DNA from: an uncultured Pelagibacteraceae bacterium
Lineage (GTDB): Bacteria; Pseudomonadota; Alphaproteobacteria; Pelagibacterales; Pelagibacteraceae
Reading direction: 5' to 3'
Length of the DNA stretch: 64,000 bases
NCBI GenBank assembly: GCA_902590465.1
Contig: CACIWX010000001.1
Coordinates: 62,001 to 126,000 of the forward strand
Part shown: positions 38,126 through 46,210 of the stretch, one piece after another
How the letters are laid out: every line of letters starts with the position of its first letter
Numbering within the stretch: the first letter of the stretch is position 1
Made by a program: the position numbers and the translations under genes
The notes under the pieces: model-generated
The model's database searches: none
What the model saw: the letters and a program-made list of their open reading frames with translations, nothing else
Told to the model about the DNA's origin: nothing

Positions 38126-38203
38126 GAATCTCTAACACAAGAGGACTCATTTTTTTATCAAAAGGGTTTGACCCTGGATTCAATTTAGGGTTGAATCTAA
38201 ATA
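38126..38203 (+). promoter_or_regulatory. ccrM leader with four GANTC sites
   Basis: This 78-bp gap contains GAATC (38126-38130), GACTC (38144-38148), GATTC (38177-38181) and GAATC (38193-38197). The last two lie in a perfect 7-bp inverted repeat. GANTC is the site methylated by CcrM, the predicted product of the next gene, so methylation-dependent autoregulation is likely but inferred. Confidence 0.6.
38177..38197 (+). repeat. Inverted repeat GATTCAA-7-TTGAATC before ccrM
   Basis: Arms GATTCAA (38177-38183) and TTGAATC (38191-38197) are perfectly complementary and separated by TTTAGGG. The second arm ends 6 bases before the ATG at 38204, so as RNA it could mask the start, and as DNA it places two methylation sites symmetrically. 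An alternative stem ACCCT (38171-38175) with AGGGT (38187-38191) overlaps it. Confidence 0.6.
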
Positions 38204-39277
38204 ATGATAAAGTTTTCAAACCAAATTATTAATGGAGATTGTTTAAAGGAAATAAAAAAAATTCCTGATAAGTCTTTTGATTTAGTTTTTGCTGACCCTC
38301 CTTACAATTTGCAGATTGGTGAAAAATTAACTCGCCCTGATGCAAGTAAAGTGAATGGTGTAAATGATAAGTGGGATCAGTTTAATAGTTTCAAACATTA
38401 CGATGAATTCTGCATTGCTTGGCTTAATGAATGTAAAAGAATTCTAAAAGATAATGGAAGTATTTGGGTAATAGGATCTTATCATAATATTTTTCGTCTA
38501 GGTTATCACTTACAAAATTTAGATTACTGGTTGCTTAACGATGTTATCTGGAGAAAAAATAATCCTATGCCAAATTTTAGAGGAACTAGATTTACTAATG
38601 CACATGAAACTCTTATCTGGGCTTCAAAAAATAAAAAATCAAAATATACGTTTAATTATCAATCGTTAAAATGCTTAAATGATGACTTACAGATGAGATC
38701 AGACTGGACATTACCTATTTGCAACGGAAAAGAGAGACTAAAGAAAAACGGAAAAAAAATTCATTCTACACAAAAACCAGAGGCTCTTTTACATAGAATT
38801 ATTTTAGCTACTACAAATAAAGGTGATGCCATCTTTGATCCATTTTTAGGTACTGGAACAACAGCAGTTGTAGCTAAAAAATTAGGAAGAAAATATTTTG
38901 GAATAGAGAGAGATAAAAAATATTTTAAAGCTGCTGGTGAACGAATAAAAAAAGCTAAGGTAATTGAGGATGAATATTTAGATACTATTGAAAACAATAA
39001 ATCAAAACCAAGAATACCTTTTGGTTCTCTTGTGGAATTGGGAATATTAAAGCCAGGTACTACCCTATTTGATCCAAAGAGGAAGATTAATGCTAAAATT
39101 ATGGCTGATGGAAGTATTAAATATAAAGAGTCAGAAGGTTCTATTCATAAAGTGGCAGCAACTATCATGGGAGCTGAAAGTTATAATGGTTGGACTTATT
39201 GGCATTGTAATATTAATGGATCCACTGTTGTTATTGATAGTTTAAGACAAAAATTTATCACTGAGGCAAAAGCCTAA
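38204..39277 (+). CDS. ccrM: Adenine-N6 DNA methyltransferase, CcrM type (GANTC)
   Basis: A 357-residue beta-class adenine methyltransferase. The catalytic motif DPPYNLQIG is at 31-39 and the SAM-binding motif DPFLGTGTTAVVAKKLGRKY lies near 217-236, in the beta order. Residues about 265-357 form the extra C-terminal domain characteristic of CcrM (FGSLVELGILKPGTTLFDPK and YNGWTYWHCNINGSTVVIDS). No restriction enzyme lies nearby, so it is a solitary, cell-cycle type methylase. Specificity for GANTC is inferred from the family and from the cluster of such sites in its leader. Confidence 0.93.
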   Translation: MIKFSNQIINGDCLKEIKKIPDKSFDLVFADPPYNLQIGEKLTRPDASKVNGVNDKWDQFNSFKHYDEFCIAWLNECKRILKDNGSIWVIGSYHNIFRLGYHLQNLDYWLLNDVIWRKNNPMPNFRGTRFTNAHETLIWASKNKKSKYTFNYQSLKCLNDDLQMRSDWTLPICNGKERLKKNGKKIHSTQKPEALLHRIILATTNKGDAIFDPFLGTGTTAVVAKKLGRKYFGIERDKKYFKAAGERIKKAKVIEDEYLDTIENNKSKPRIPFGSLVELGILKPGTTLFDPKRKINAKIMADGSIKYKESEGSIHKVAATIMGAESYNGWTYWHCNINGSTVVIDSLRQKFITEAKA

Positions 39278-40407
39278 TTCTTATAAACTTTACCTAAGTA
39301 TCTTTTTACAAAGAATCTACGTTTTACCAAAAACTTCAAAAATAGATTTCTTATATTTTGCATTATTTTGCTTGAAAGGTGGAATGCGAAGAAATTAAAA
39401 TTTGATCTACTTCTTATGATTTTTGCCCTTTTTGATCTAATTTCAAAATAATTATTTTCTTTATCAAGCTTATCATTTTTTAATAAATTAAATATTTCAA
39501 AAGCACTTTCAATAGACTGCCCGGCACCTTGTGCGAGTGTTGGCAAAAAACCATTAAAAGCATCTCCAATATAAAATACTTTTTTATTAGAGGAAGGAAT
39601 AATTTTTGGAGTAAAATATAAAGGCCATGTTTTTATTTCATTCTCAAATATATTTTTTAATTTTGGATTTTGTTTTAAAACTATCTCTTGAACTAACTGT
39701 TTGATATTATCAGGCTCATATTTTTTACATCTCATGATACAGACCATATTAAGTTCTTTTTTTTTATTTATTGGATAAAGAACAATATGGCTGTTACCTC
39801 CAAGCATCAAACTTATATTTTCTTCATTTATATCAAACTCAGATTTTGAATTTAATATTACTCTAGCCGCAACAGCTTTTTTAAATCTTGGCTCATTTTT
39901 TTTTATTTCAAAAAATGATCTAGAGTTTGAAAATATTCCATCGGCAGCAACAACATAATCTACTAAGTCATTTGTATTGTCATCAAATTTGATAAGAACT
40001 TTTTCTTTTAGTTCAGAAACTTCTTTTATTTTTTTTCCAAATCTTAAATGCTGTGTGTAAATATCTTCTTTCAAAAATTCGATTAAGGTAGATCTTTGAA
40101 GCGTTGTGTATTTTGCTTCAGGGCTATTAAACTTAGATAAATTTAAATCACATATTTTTTCATTTTGTATATTGTAAAAATCTATTGTTTTTGGTTGAAA
40201 AATTTTTGCGTTGTTAATTTTATCAAAACTTACTTGGTTTAAAATTTTTATACTATTTGTTGCTAATTGAATGCCGTACCCCTCCTCAAGAGACAAACTT
40301 TCTTCTCTTTCATAAACCATAAATTCATGATCTGTATATTTTTTAATTAAATTTGCTAAAGTTAATCCTGCTATACCGGCACCAATTATTGCAATTTTCT
40401 TTTTCAT
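39274..40407 (-). CDS. FAD-dependent monooxygenase, substrate unknown
   Basis: A 377-residue flavoprotein hydroxylase of the PHBH fold. The dinucleotide motif is AIIGAGIAGLTLANLI (5-20). The DG motif region is VVAADGIFSNSR. The second FAD motif is FYIGDAFNGFLPTLAQGAGQ, where a GDA-x-x-x-x-P pattern is retained although the usual His-Pro after the Ala is Phe-Asn. Ubiquinone hydroxylases and aromatic ring hydroxylases share this fold. Neighbours (ccrM, mutY) do not point to a pathway. The C-terminus is very basic. Confidence 0.75.
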   Translation of the reverse strand: MKKKIAIIGAGIAGLTLANLIKKYTDHEFMVYEREESLSLEEGYGIQLATNSIKILNQVSFDKINNAKIFQPKTIDFYNIQNEKICDLNLSKFNSPEAKYTTLQRSTLIEFLKEDIYTQHLRFGKKIKEVSELKEKVLIKFDDNTNDLVDYVVAADGIFSNSRSFFEIKKNEPRFKKAVAARVILNSKSEFDINEENISLMLGGNSHIVLYPINKKKELNMVCIMRCKKYEPDNIKQLVQEIVLKQNPKLKNIFENEIKTWPLYFTPKIIPSSNKKVFYIGDAFNGFLPTLAQGAGQSIESAFEIFNLLKNDKLDKENNYFEIRSKRAKIIRSRSNFNFFAFHLSSKIMQNIRNLFLKFLVKRRFFVKRYLGKVYKN

Positions 40408-40413
40408 TAAAAT

Positions 40414-41415
40414 TTAAAATAAAGTTGAAACTTGATTAAATATTCTTTTAGTAAAACTAGGAATAAATTCTTTATTATTTTTTAAAGAGTGCCAATTATA
40501 AGATTTTGGAATCTTATTTGAAAATTTATAATATAAATTTATATTAAGATTTAAGTTTGAAATAGAATTTTTATAATTTTTTAAAAATTTCCAATTTTTA
40601 TTTACTGTGTTATTTTCCATTTCTTTTATTAATGGTAAATTAAAATTTTTGAGAAATTTTATTTCATTCTTTTTTGTCAAAGCTATTTGTTTTTTTTTAC
40701 TCACATAACAAAAAATATTGTAGTTCATAACTTTTATTTTTCTTCTTTTATTATTTTTAATCTTATTTGACGATCTTAAATACCTACAACTTTTATTCAA
40801 ACAACATTGACTACATTTTGGGTCCTTTGGTCTACAAATTACGGCTCCGAATTCCATTAATGCCTCAACAAAATCAGAGTTTCTATTTGTATTGAAAAGA
40901 TTTTTTTTATTTAAATGAATTAACTTTTCGAAATTTATTTTTAACTCTTTTTTATTTAAATATCTTGCGAATACTCTTTTTACATTTCCGTCTACAGCTA
41001 TTGTGGGATAATTATAAATAAATCCTAACAATGCGTTACCGGTATAATCACCAACACCTGGTAACTTTTTTATTTCTTTTAAGGTATTTGGTAACTTTGA
41101 ATTGTACACTTTTACAAGTAATTTTACTGATGCCAAAAGATTCTTTGCTCTTCTATAATAACCTAAACCTTCCCACAACTTAAGAATTTGATTTTCATTT
41201 ATTTTGGATAGAGACTCGAGTGTCTTGTATTTATTTGTAAATTTATTGAAATAAGGAATAACTGTTTTTACTTGAGTTTGTTGTAACATGAACTCACTTA
41301 ATAGTCTGTAATAAAGCTTTTTTGGAGATTTTTTGCTAACACGCCAAGGTAAATCACGCTTGCTATTATCATACCAAGCTAGAATTTTTTTTGATAATGT
41401 TGGACTCAAATGCAT
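40414..41415 (-). CDS. mutY: A/G-specific adenine DNA glycosylase
   Basis: Removes adenine mispaired with 8-oxoguanine. The catalytic Glu is in SEFMLQQTQVKTVI, the helix-hairpin-helix is LPGVGDYTGNALLGF, and the catalytic Asp is in IAVDGNVKRVFARY. The [4Fe-4S] ligands follow the family spacing C-x6-C-x2-C-x5-C (CRPKDPKCSQCCLNKSC). The C-terminal domain is shorter and divergent. The frame is open to 41451, but the ATG at 41415 (333 residues) starts at the usual distance from the core. This start sits back to back with the dciA ATG as ATGCAT. Confidence 0.95.
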   Translation of the reverse strand: MHLSPTLSKKILAWYDNSKRDLPWRVSKKSPKKLYYRLLSEFMLQQTQVKTVIPYFNKFTNKYKTLESLSKINENQILKLWEGLGYYRRAKNLLASVKLLVKVYNSKLPNTLKEIKKLPGVGDYTGNALLGFIYNYPTIAVDGNVKRVFARYLNKKELKINFEKLIHLNKKNLFNTNRNSDFVEALMEFGAVICRPKDPKCSQCCLNKSCRYLRSSNKIKNNKRRKIKVMNYNIFCYVSKKKQIALTKKNEIKFLKNFNLPLIKEMENNTVNKNWKFLKNYKNSISNLNLNINLYYKFSNKIPKSYNWHSLKNNKEFIPSFTKRIFNQVSTLF

Positions 41416-41901
41416 AGTAAAAATAATAATAAAACTAAAACTTACATACAAGGACTTCGACCTTTTTCAAGTTCAATTCCTAAAACCCTTAAAAAGCACC
41501 TAAGAAAAGGTGGGTATAATTACTCAAATATTATAGATAGTTGGACAAAAATAGTAAGTAAAAAAATTTCGGATGTGTGTTACCCTATCTCTATCAAAAT
41601 GGGAAATAACATGAGTAACGGCAATTTGGTTTTAAATGTTGTTCATGGAAAAGAAATGGAAATTGAGTATCAAAAAAAAAATATAATTGATAAAATAAAT
41701 AGTTTTTTTGGATATAAATGTATTAGTTATATTACATTGAAAATCGTCCAAGAAAAAATAGATAGCAAAAATTTCAGTAAAGTTTTTCCAAAAATAAAAA
41801 ACTTTTCTAAAATTGAAGAAAGATTAAATAAAGTAGATAATAGTGAATTGAAAAATTCTCTTAACAATTTTTTAAAGGCATTCAATGAAAGAAATAAATA
41901 A
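41410..41901 (+). CDS. dciA: DciA/DUF721-family protein, probable replicative helicase loader
   Basis: A 163-residue basic protein. DciA/DUF721 members replace DnaC as helicase loader in most bacteria. The family N-terminal pattern appears as LKKHLRKGGYNYSNIIDSWT with the following WTKIVSKKISDVCYPISIK, and the core LVLNVVHGKEMEIEYQKKN matches the KH-like fold. The placement mutY-dciA-dsbA-smc is a conserved alphaproteobacterial order. Sequence conservation is low, so the function is inferred from family and context. Confidence 0.8.
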   Translation: MHSKNNNKTKTYIQGLRPFSSSIPKTLKKHLRKGGYNYSNIIDSWTKIVSKKISDVCYPISIKMGNNMSNGNLVLNVVHGKEMEIEYQKKNIIDKINSFFGYKCISYITLKIVQEKIDSKNFSKVFPKIKNFSKIEERLNKVDNSELKNSLNNFLKAFNERNK

Positions 41902-42475
41902 ATTTTTAAATATATTTTTTTTAGTTTTTATTGTTTTTGTGGTTCCGGCAAAAGGGAAAATATTAAGTATTGGAAATAATAATGCTAAAGTCACAGTAAA
42001 AGTTTTTTCCTCACTGACATGTCCTCATTGTGCAACTTTCCACAATGCTATTTTCAACAATTTAAAGAAAGATTATATTGATAAAGGTTTGGTTAAATTT
42101 GAACATCATGCTTTTCCATTAGATTTGGCAGCATTAAATGCTGAGGTCGTTATTAGATGTCAATTAAACAATGAAAAAAAATTTAGATTACTAGACGAAA
42201 TTTATAACAAGCAAAAATTATGGGCAATAGGATCAGACATTAATAAAATAAATGAATTAATTAAAAAGATTGGACTAGAGTTTGATTTAAGTAATGAAGA
42301 AATGGATATCTGTCTTAAAAATGATGCTGTTCAGGATGAAATTCTGGAGCAAAGAATTGAGGCTCAAAAGAAATATAAAATTGAGTCTACGCCAACTATT
42401 ATTATTAATGAGAAAAAGTATACTAGTAAAATTGATTATAAATCATTCAAAAAAATAATTGATAAAAATTTATAG
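41885..42475 (+). CDS. DsbA-family thiol-disulfide oxidoreductase
   Basis: A 196-residue exported thioredoxin-fold protein. A signal peptide is visible (hydrophobic FLNIFFLVFIVFVVPAKG, about 7-24). The redox motif is C46-P-H-C49 (SSLTCPHCATF), and the cis-proline is in IESTPTIIIN near residue 169. The CPHC active site is that of DsbA, an oxidant of periplasmic proteins. It is 17 nt into the end of dciA and its stop abuts the smc start, with no gap (TAGATG). Confidence 0.9.
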   Translation: MKEINKFLNIFFLVFIVFVVPAKGKILSIGNNNAKVTVKVFSSLTCPHCATFHNAIFNNLKKDYIDKGLVKFEHHAFPLDLAALNAEVVIRCQLNNEKKFRLLDEIYNKQKLWAIGSDINKINELIKKIGLEFDLSNEEMDICLKNDAVQDEILEQRIEAQKKYKIESTPTIIINEKKYTSKIDYKSFKKIIDKNL

Positions 42476-44920
42476 ATGAAATTTAAACAACTAGATATAA
42501 CAGGTTTTAAGTCTTTTTCTGAAAGGACCACTTTTTTAATTGAAGACGGGTTGACAGGAATTGTTGGTCCAAATGGTTGTGGTAAATCTAATATAGTAGA
42601 GTCTTTACGTTGGTGTATGGGAGAGAATTCAGCAAAAAGTATGAGAGGTTCAGGAATGGAAGATGTTATTTTTTCCGGAACTTCAAACAGAGCTTCCAAA
42701 AATATTTCAGAAGTTTCTTTGTTACTTGATAACCAAAATAAAGAATGCCCAAAGCAATATAAAGAATTTGATGAAATTTCTGTAAGAAGAAAAATAGAAA
42801 AAGATAAAGGTTCCAAGTATTTCATTAACGATAAAGAAGTGAGAGCTAGAGACGTTCAAACTTTATTTGCAGATTTATCAACTGGAGCACATTCACCATC
42901 CTTAATAAGCCAAGGTAGAATTGGACAATTGGTTACAGCAAAACCTATTGATAGAAAATCTATACTTGAGGAGGCAGCGGGTATATCTGGAATTCATGCA
43001 CGAAGACAAGAGGCCGAAACAAGGTTAAATGCAGCAGAAAATAATTTAAAGAGAGCGGATGAATTAAAGAAACAACAACAAAAACAACTTGATAATCTAA
43101 AAAAACAAGCTGAGGAAGCAACGAGATATAAAGAAATTTCAAGGGAAATAAAAAAAATTGAAGCAGGTTTATATTATTTAAAAATTAGAGAAATAGAAAA
43201 AGATAAAAAAATAATAATCGAAAAACTGGGTGAATTAGATGATGAAATTAGCGCTATAAATATAGATTTAAATCATAACAACACTCTTCTAGAGGAAGAG
43301 AATAAAAAACTTAAACCTCTCAGGGATAGAAAAATGGAAAGTGCTGCAAGTTTACAGAAACTTAACTTAGAAATTTCAAATCTTATAGAGGAGGAGACAA
43401 GAGTTAAAGCTCTTCAAGAAAAACTTGAAAAATCAGCTAAAACTATAGAGTCTGATCTTGAACGAGAAAAAAGTATATCACTAGATGCAGATTTAAACGA
43501 AAAAAGAATCTCTAAAGAAAAAGAAGAGCTTCTAAAAACAGAAAATGAGCTTCTAGAAGTAGAAACAAATTCATCAAAAGAATTAAAGAACGCAAAAATA
43601 CAATTAAATAATTTACAGGCAAAATTAGAAAAAATGTTAGATAAAATTGAAAGAGATATTGATGAAGACAAAAAATTATCTAAGAAAATTTTTAGAGAAC
43701 TAAAACAACTTGTTAAAAGCATTACATTATCACAAGAGGAGTACGCAGAAAAATTTGGAAAAGATAAGTCAATCCAAAGCGACTCTATAAAAAGAAAAGA
43801 ACGTATAAAAAATATAGATGTAGAATTAGAAAATTGGAGAAATTTAAGAGCTAATTCAGAAAAAATGACGAGTGACCTGACAGATCGTAAAAATAAATTG
43901 GTATCTGAATTAAATGAAAATCAAAAAAATCCTGAACGTATCGCAACTTCCAAAGGTCAAAATTTACAAAATTTAGAAAATACAAAAAAAAGAAATAAAG
44001 AAATTGAGAATGAATTAATTCAATCTGAAAAAAAATATAATGCTATAAATCAAAATATTAAAGAAATACAATTAAAACTATCTGGTTTAAAAGAAAATAA
44101 AGCTAGAAATGAAGCAACTGTAGAAGGAATAGACAACAGAAAAAAAGACCTTTTATACTCTGTAAAAAGTGAATTAAATATTGATAATGAAGAGTCTCTA
44201 CTCCCTCAGTCAGATTTAAATGATGTATCGCCTGAGAGTCTTCCTACTATAGAAAATCAATCTAAAAAGTCTGATAAAATAAAAAAACAAAGGGAATCTC
44301 TTGGATCGGTTAATCTTAGAGCAGACGAAGAAACGAAAAAATATGAAACAGAAATAAAAAAAATGGAAGATGATCGAGCTGATTTATATTCTGCAATAGT
44401 TAAACTAAAAGCAAGTATTGAAGAATTAAATCAAAAAGGAAGAGAGCGTTTGCTAGAGGCTTACACAAAGGTGAACAGAAAATTCAACGAAGTTTATACA
44501 AAATTATTTAGTGGAGGGACTGCTAAGATTGAACTTGTCGACTCAGAGGACCCGCTTGAAGCCGGATTAGAAATGTTTGTTTCTCCACCAGGTAAAAGAT
44601 TGCAATCAATCACTTTATTATCAGGAGGTGAACAAGCTCTAACAGCGTTATCATTAATATTTGCAGTTTTTTTAGTAAATCCATCTCCCATTTGTGTTTT
44701 AGACGAGGTAGACGCTCCATTAGATGATGCTAATGTTACTCGATTTTGTGGGCTGTTAGATGAACTCACAAAAATAACAAAAACAAAATTTATTATCATA
44801 ACTCACCATGCACTAACAATGTCTCGAATGCACAGATTGTATGGTGTTACAATGGCTGAACAGGGTGTGAGCCAACTAGTTTCCGTCGATCTACAAAAAG
44901 CAGAAGAATTAGTAGCTTAA
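42476..44920 (+). CDS. smc: SMC chromosome segregation ATPase, short form without visible hinge
   Basis: The two ATPase head parts are intact: Walker A GIVGPNGCGKSNIVESL (28-44), Q-loop SQGRIGQLV, ABC signature LLSGGEQALTAL (714-725) and Walker B ICVLDEVDAP (739-748), with D-loop and His-containing switch (ITHHALTMSR). Between them residues about 175-650 are continuous charged coiled coil. Length is 814 residues, against roughly 1150-1190 for usual bacterial SMCs. I see no glycine-rich globular hinge; residues 386-440 that link the two arms are lysine/glutamate-rich. The arm before the head keeps RESLGSVNLRADEE, typical of SMC. No frameshift or stop is visible. ScpA/ScpB are not in the window. 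Confidence 0.93.
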   Translation: MKFKQLDITGFKSFSERTTFLIEDGLTGIVGPNGCGKSNIVESLRWCMGENSAKSMRGSGMEDVIFSGTSNRASKNISEVSLLLDNQNKECPKQYKEFDEISVRRKIEKDKGSKYFINDKEVRARDVQTLFADLSTGAHSPSLISQGRIGQLVTAKPIDRKSILEEAAGISGIHARRQEAETRLNAAENNLKRADELKKQQQKQLDNLKKQAEEATRYKEISREIKKIEAGLYYLKIREIEKDKKIIIEKLGELDDEISAINIDLNHNNTLLEEENKKLKPLRDRKMESAASLQKLNLEISNLIEEETRVKALQEKLEKSAKTIESDLEREKSISLDADLNEKRISKEKEELLKTENELLEVETNSSKELKNAKIQLNNLQAKLEKMLDKIERDIDEDKKLSKKIFRELKQLVKSITLSQEEYAEKFGKDKSIQSDSIKRKERIKNIDVELENWRNLRANSEKMTSDLTDRKNKLVSELNENQKNPERIATSKGQNLQNLENTKKRNKEIENELIQSEKKYNAINQNIKEIQLKLSGLKENKARNEATVEGIDNRKKDLLYSVKSELNIDNEESLLPQSDLNDVSPESLPTIENQSKKSDKIKKQRESLGSVNLRADEETKKYETEIKKMEDDRADLYSAIVKLKASIEELNQKGRERLLEAYTKVNRKFNEVYTKLFSGGTAKIELVDSEDPLEAGLEMFVSPPGKRLQSITLLSGGEQALTALSLIFAVFLVNPSPICVLDEVDAPLDDANVTRFCGLLDELTKITKTKFIIITHHALTMSRMHRLYGVTMAEQGVSQLVSVDLQKAEELVA

Positions 44921-44929
44921 AAAATTATA

Positions 44930-45214
44930 ATGACAATACCTGAAGATTTTAAAACTCGCCTAAAAATTGCAAAATCAAAAATAAAAAAACAATTACAATC
45001 TGATAGAGAAAAAAAAGGCTCATTTTTGGGCAGTGCTTTCAAATTAGGCACGGAACTTGTTGCAGCTGTTGCTGTTGGGACAATAATTGGGTTTATTTTA
45101 GATAGTTGGTTTGATACTAAACCCTGGTTAATAATAGTTTTCTTTTTTTTAGGGACAGCAGCGGGCATATTGAACGTAATTCGTACTGCTAACCGAATGC
45201 AAAAAGAAGACTAA
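44930..45214 (+). CDS. atpI: ATP synthase protein I (AtpI/AtpZ family)
   Basis: A 94-residue protein with two hydrophobic helices (VAAVAVGTIIGFILDSWF and LIIVFFFLGTAAGILNVIR) after a basic N-terminus. It is the first gene of the F0 cluster, where AtpI helps to assemble the c-ring. It starts 9 nt after smc, with no clear own promoter. Assignment rests on pattern and position. Confidence 0.88.
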   Translation: MTIPEDFKTRLKIAKSKIKKQLQSDREKKGSFLGSAFKLGTELVAAVAVGTIIGFILDSWFDTKPWLIIVFFFLGTAAGILNVIRTANRMQKED

Positions 45215-45226
45215 TTTAAGGAACTT

Positions 45227-45961
45227 ATGGCAAGCAATCCAATGCAACAATTTAGTGTCCATAAAATTGGACCAGAAATAAAAATTGCTGGAATAGACTT
45301 ATCTTTTACAAACGCTAGTTTATTCATGATTATTAGTGCATCAATAATATTATTGTTCTTATTTTTTGGAACAAAAGAAAAAAAAATTGTTCCGGATAAA
45401 ATTCAATTAATTGCTGAAATGTTTTATACCTTTGTTGCCAAAATGATTAGTGATACGGCTGGCTCTAAAGCTAAACCTTATTTCCCTTTTATATTTAGTT
45501 TATTTATGTTTGTTTTATTTTGTAATATGGTTGGAATGCTACCCTACTCATTTACAGTAACTAGCCATATTATCGTAACTTTAATTTTAGCGCTTTTTAT
45601 TTTTATTGCTGTTACCATAATAGGATTCGTAAAACATGGTTTTAAGTATTTAAGTATATTCGTTCCAAGTGGAGTTCCAGTAGTATTGTTACCATTAATC
45701 ACCGTTATTGAAATTATTTCATACTTAAGCAGGCCGGTCAGTTTGTCGGTAAGATTGTTTGCAAATATGATGGCTGGGCACACTATGTTAAAAGTTTTCG
45801 GAGGATTTGTAATAAGTTTAGGATTACTTGGCGGGTGGTTACCGCTTGGTTTTTCAATAGCATTAACTGGCTTAGAGATATTGGTAGCATTTCTGCAAGC
45901 TTACGTTTTTGCAATATTAACCTGCATCTATTTAAATGATGCATTAAATTTACACCATTAA
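45227..45961 (+). CDS. atpB: ATP synthase F0 subunit a
   Basis: A 244-residue polytopic subunit forming the proton half-channels. The essential Arg is in PVSLSVRLFANMMAGHTMLK, and the final helix is FLQAYVFAILTCIYLNDA. A Shine-Dalgarno-like AAGGA precedes the ATG. Fifth-helix residues and length match alphaproteobacterial subunit a. Proton coupling is expected from the aerobic context and from the c subunit. Confidence 0.97.
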   Translation: MASNPMQQFSVHKIGPEIKIAGIDLSFTNASLFMIISASIILLFLFFGTKEKKIVPDKIQLIAEMFYTFVAKMISDTAGSKAKPYFPFIFSLFMFVLFCNMVGMLPYSFTVTSHIIVTLILALFIFIAVTIIGFVKHGFKYLSIFVPSGVPVVLLPLITVIEIISYLSRPVSLSVRLFANMMAGHTMLKVFGGFVISLGLLGGWLPLGFSIALTGLEILVAFLQAYVFAILTCIYLNDALNLHH

Positions 45962-45964
45962 TTA

Positions 45965-45971
45965 AAGGAGG
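45965..45971 (+). promoter_or_regulatory. Strong Shine-Dalgarno sequence of atpE
   Basis: AAGGAGG is followed by four A residues and then the atpE ATG at 45976. It is one of the few near-perfect ribosome binding sites in the window, consistent with the high copy number of subunit c in the rotor. Confidence 0.7.
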
Positions 45972-45975
45972 AAAA

Positions 45976-46203
45976 ATGGAGTTAGAAGCGGCAAAAATGA
46001 TTGGAGCAGGTCTTGCTGCAATCGCATTAGCAGGAGCTGGTGTTGGTATCGGAATTATTTTCGGTAACTACTTATCAGGTGCTATGAGAAATCCGTCTGC
46101 AGCACAAAAACAATTTCCTAATTTGCTTTTAGGATTTGCATTGGCTGAAGCAACAGGATTATTTGGACTAGTAGTAGCTTTAATTATTTTATTTGCGTTT
46201 TAA
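45976..46203 (+). CDS. atpE: ATP synthase F0 subunit c
   Basis: A 75-residue hairpin of two transmembrane helices. The glycine-rich first helix is LAGAGVGIGIIFGNYLSG. The loop is RNPSAAQKQ, and the ion-binding carboxylate is E58 in GFALAEATGLFG. The residues around E58 are those of proton- rather than sodium-binding rings (no Gln in helix 1 with Ser-Thr in helix 2 of the sodium pattern). It has the strongest ribosome binding site in the operon. Confidence 0.97.
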   Translation: MELEAAKMIGAGLAAIALAGAGVGIGIIFGNYLSGAMRNPSAAQKQFPNLLLGFALAEATGLFGLVVALIILFAF

Positions 46204-46210
46204 ATAAAAT

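Noticed and set aside
38204-39277. A restriction-modification system around the methylase
   Set aside because: The adjacent genes are rnhB and an FAD monooxygenase; no nuclease or specificity gene is nearby and the C-terminal domain is that of the solitary CcrM.
43414-43722. Antisense frame of about 100 codons inside smc, serine- and phenylalanine-rich
   Set aside because: Low-complexity reverse of the Lys/Glu coiled coil; typical antisense artefact.
42476-44920. smc as a truncated or frameshifted pseudogene
   Set aside because: All ATPase motifs from both ends are in one uninterrupted frame; the shortening is internal and the arms stay regular.
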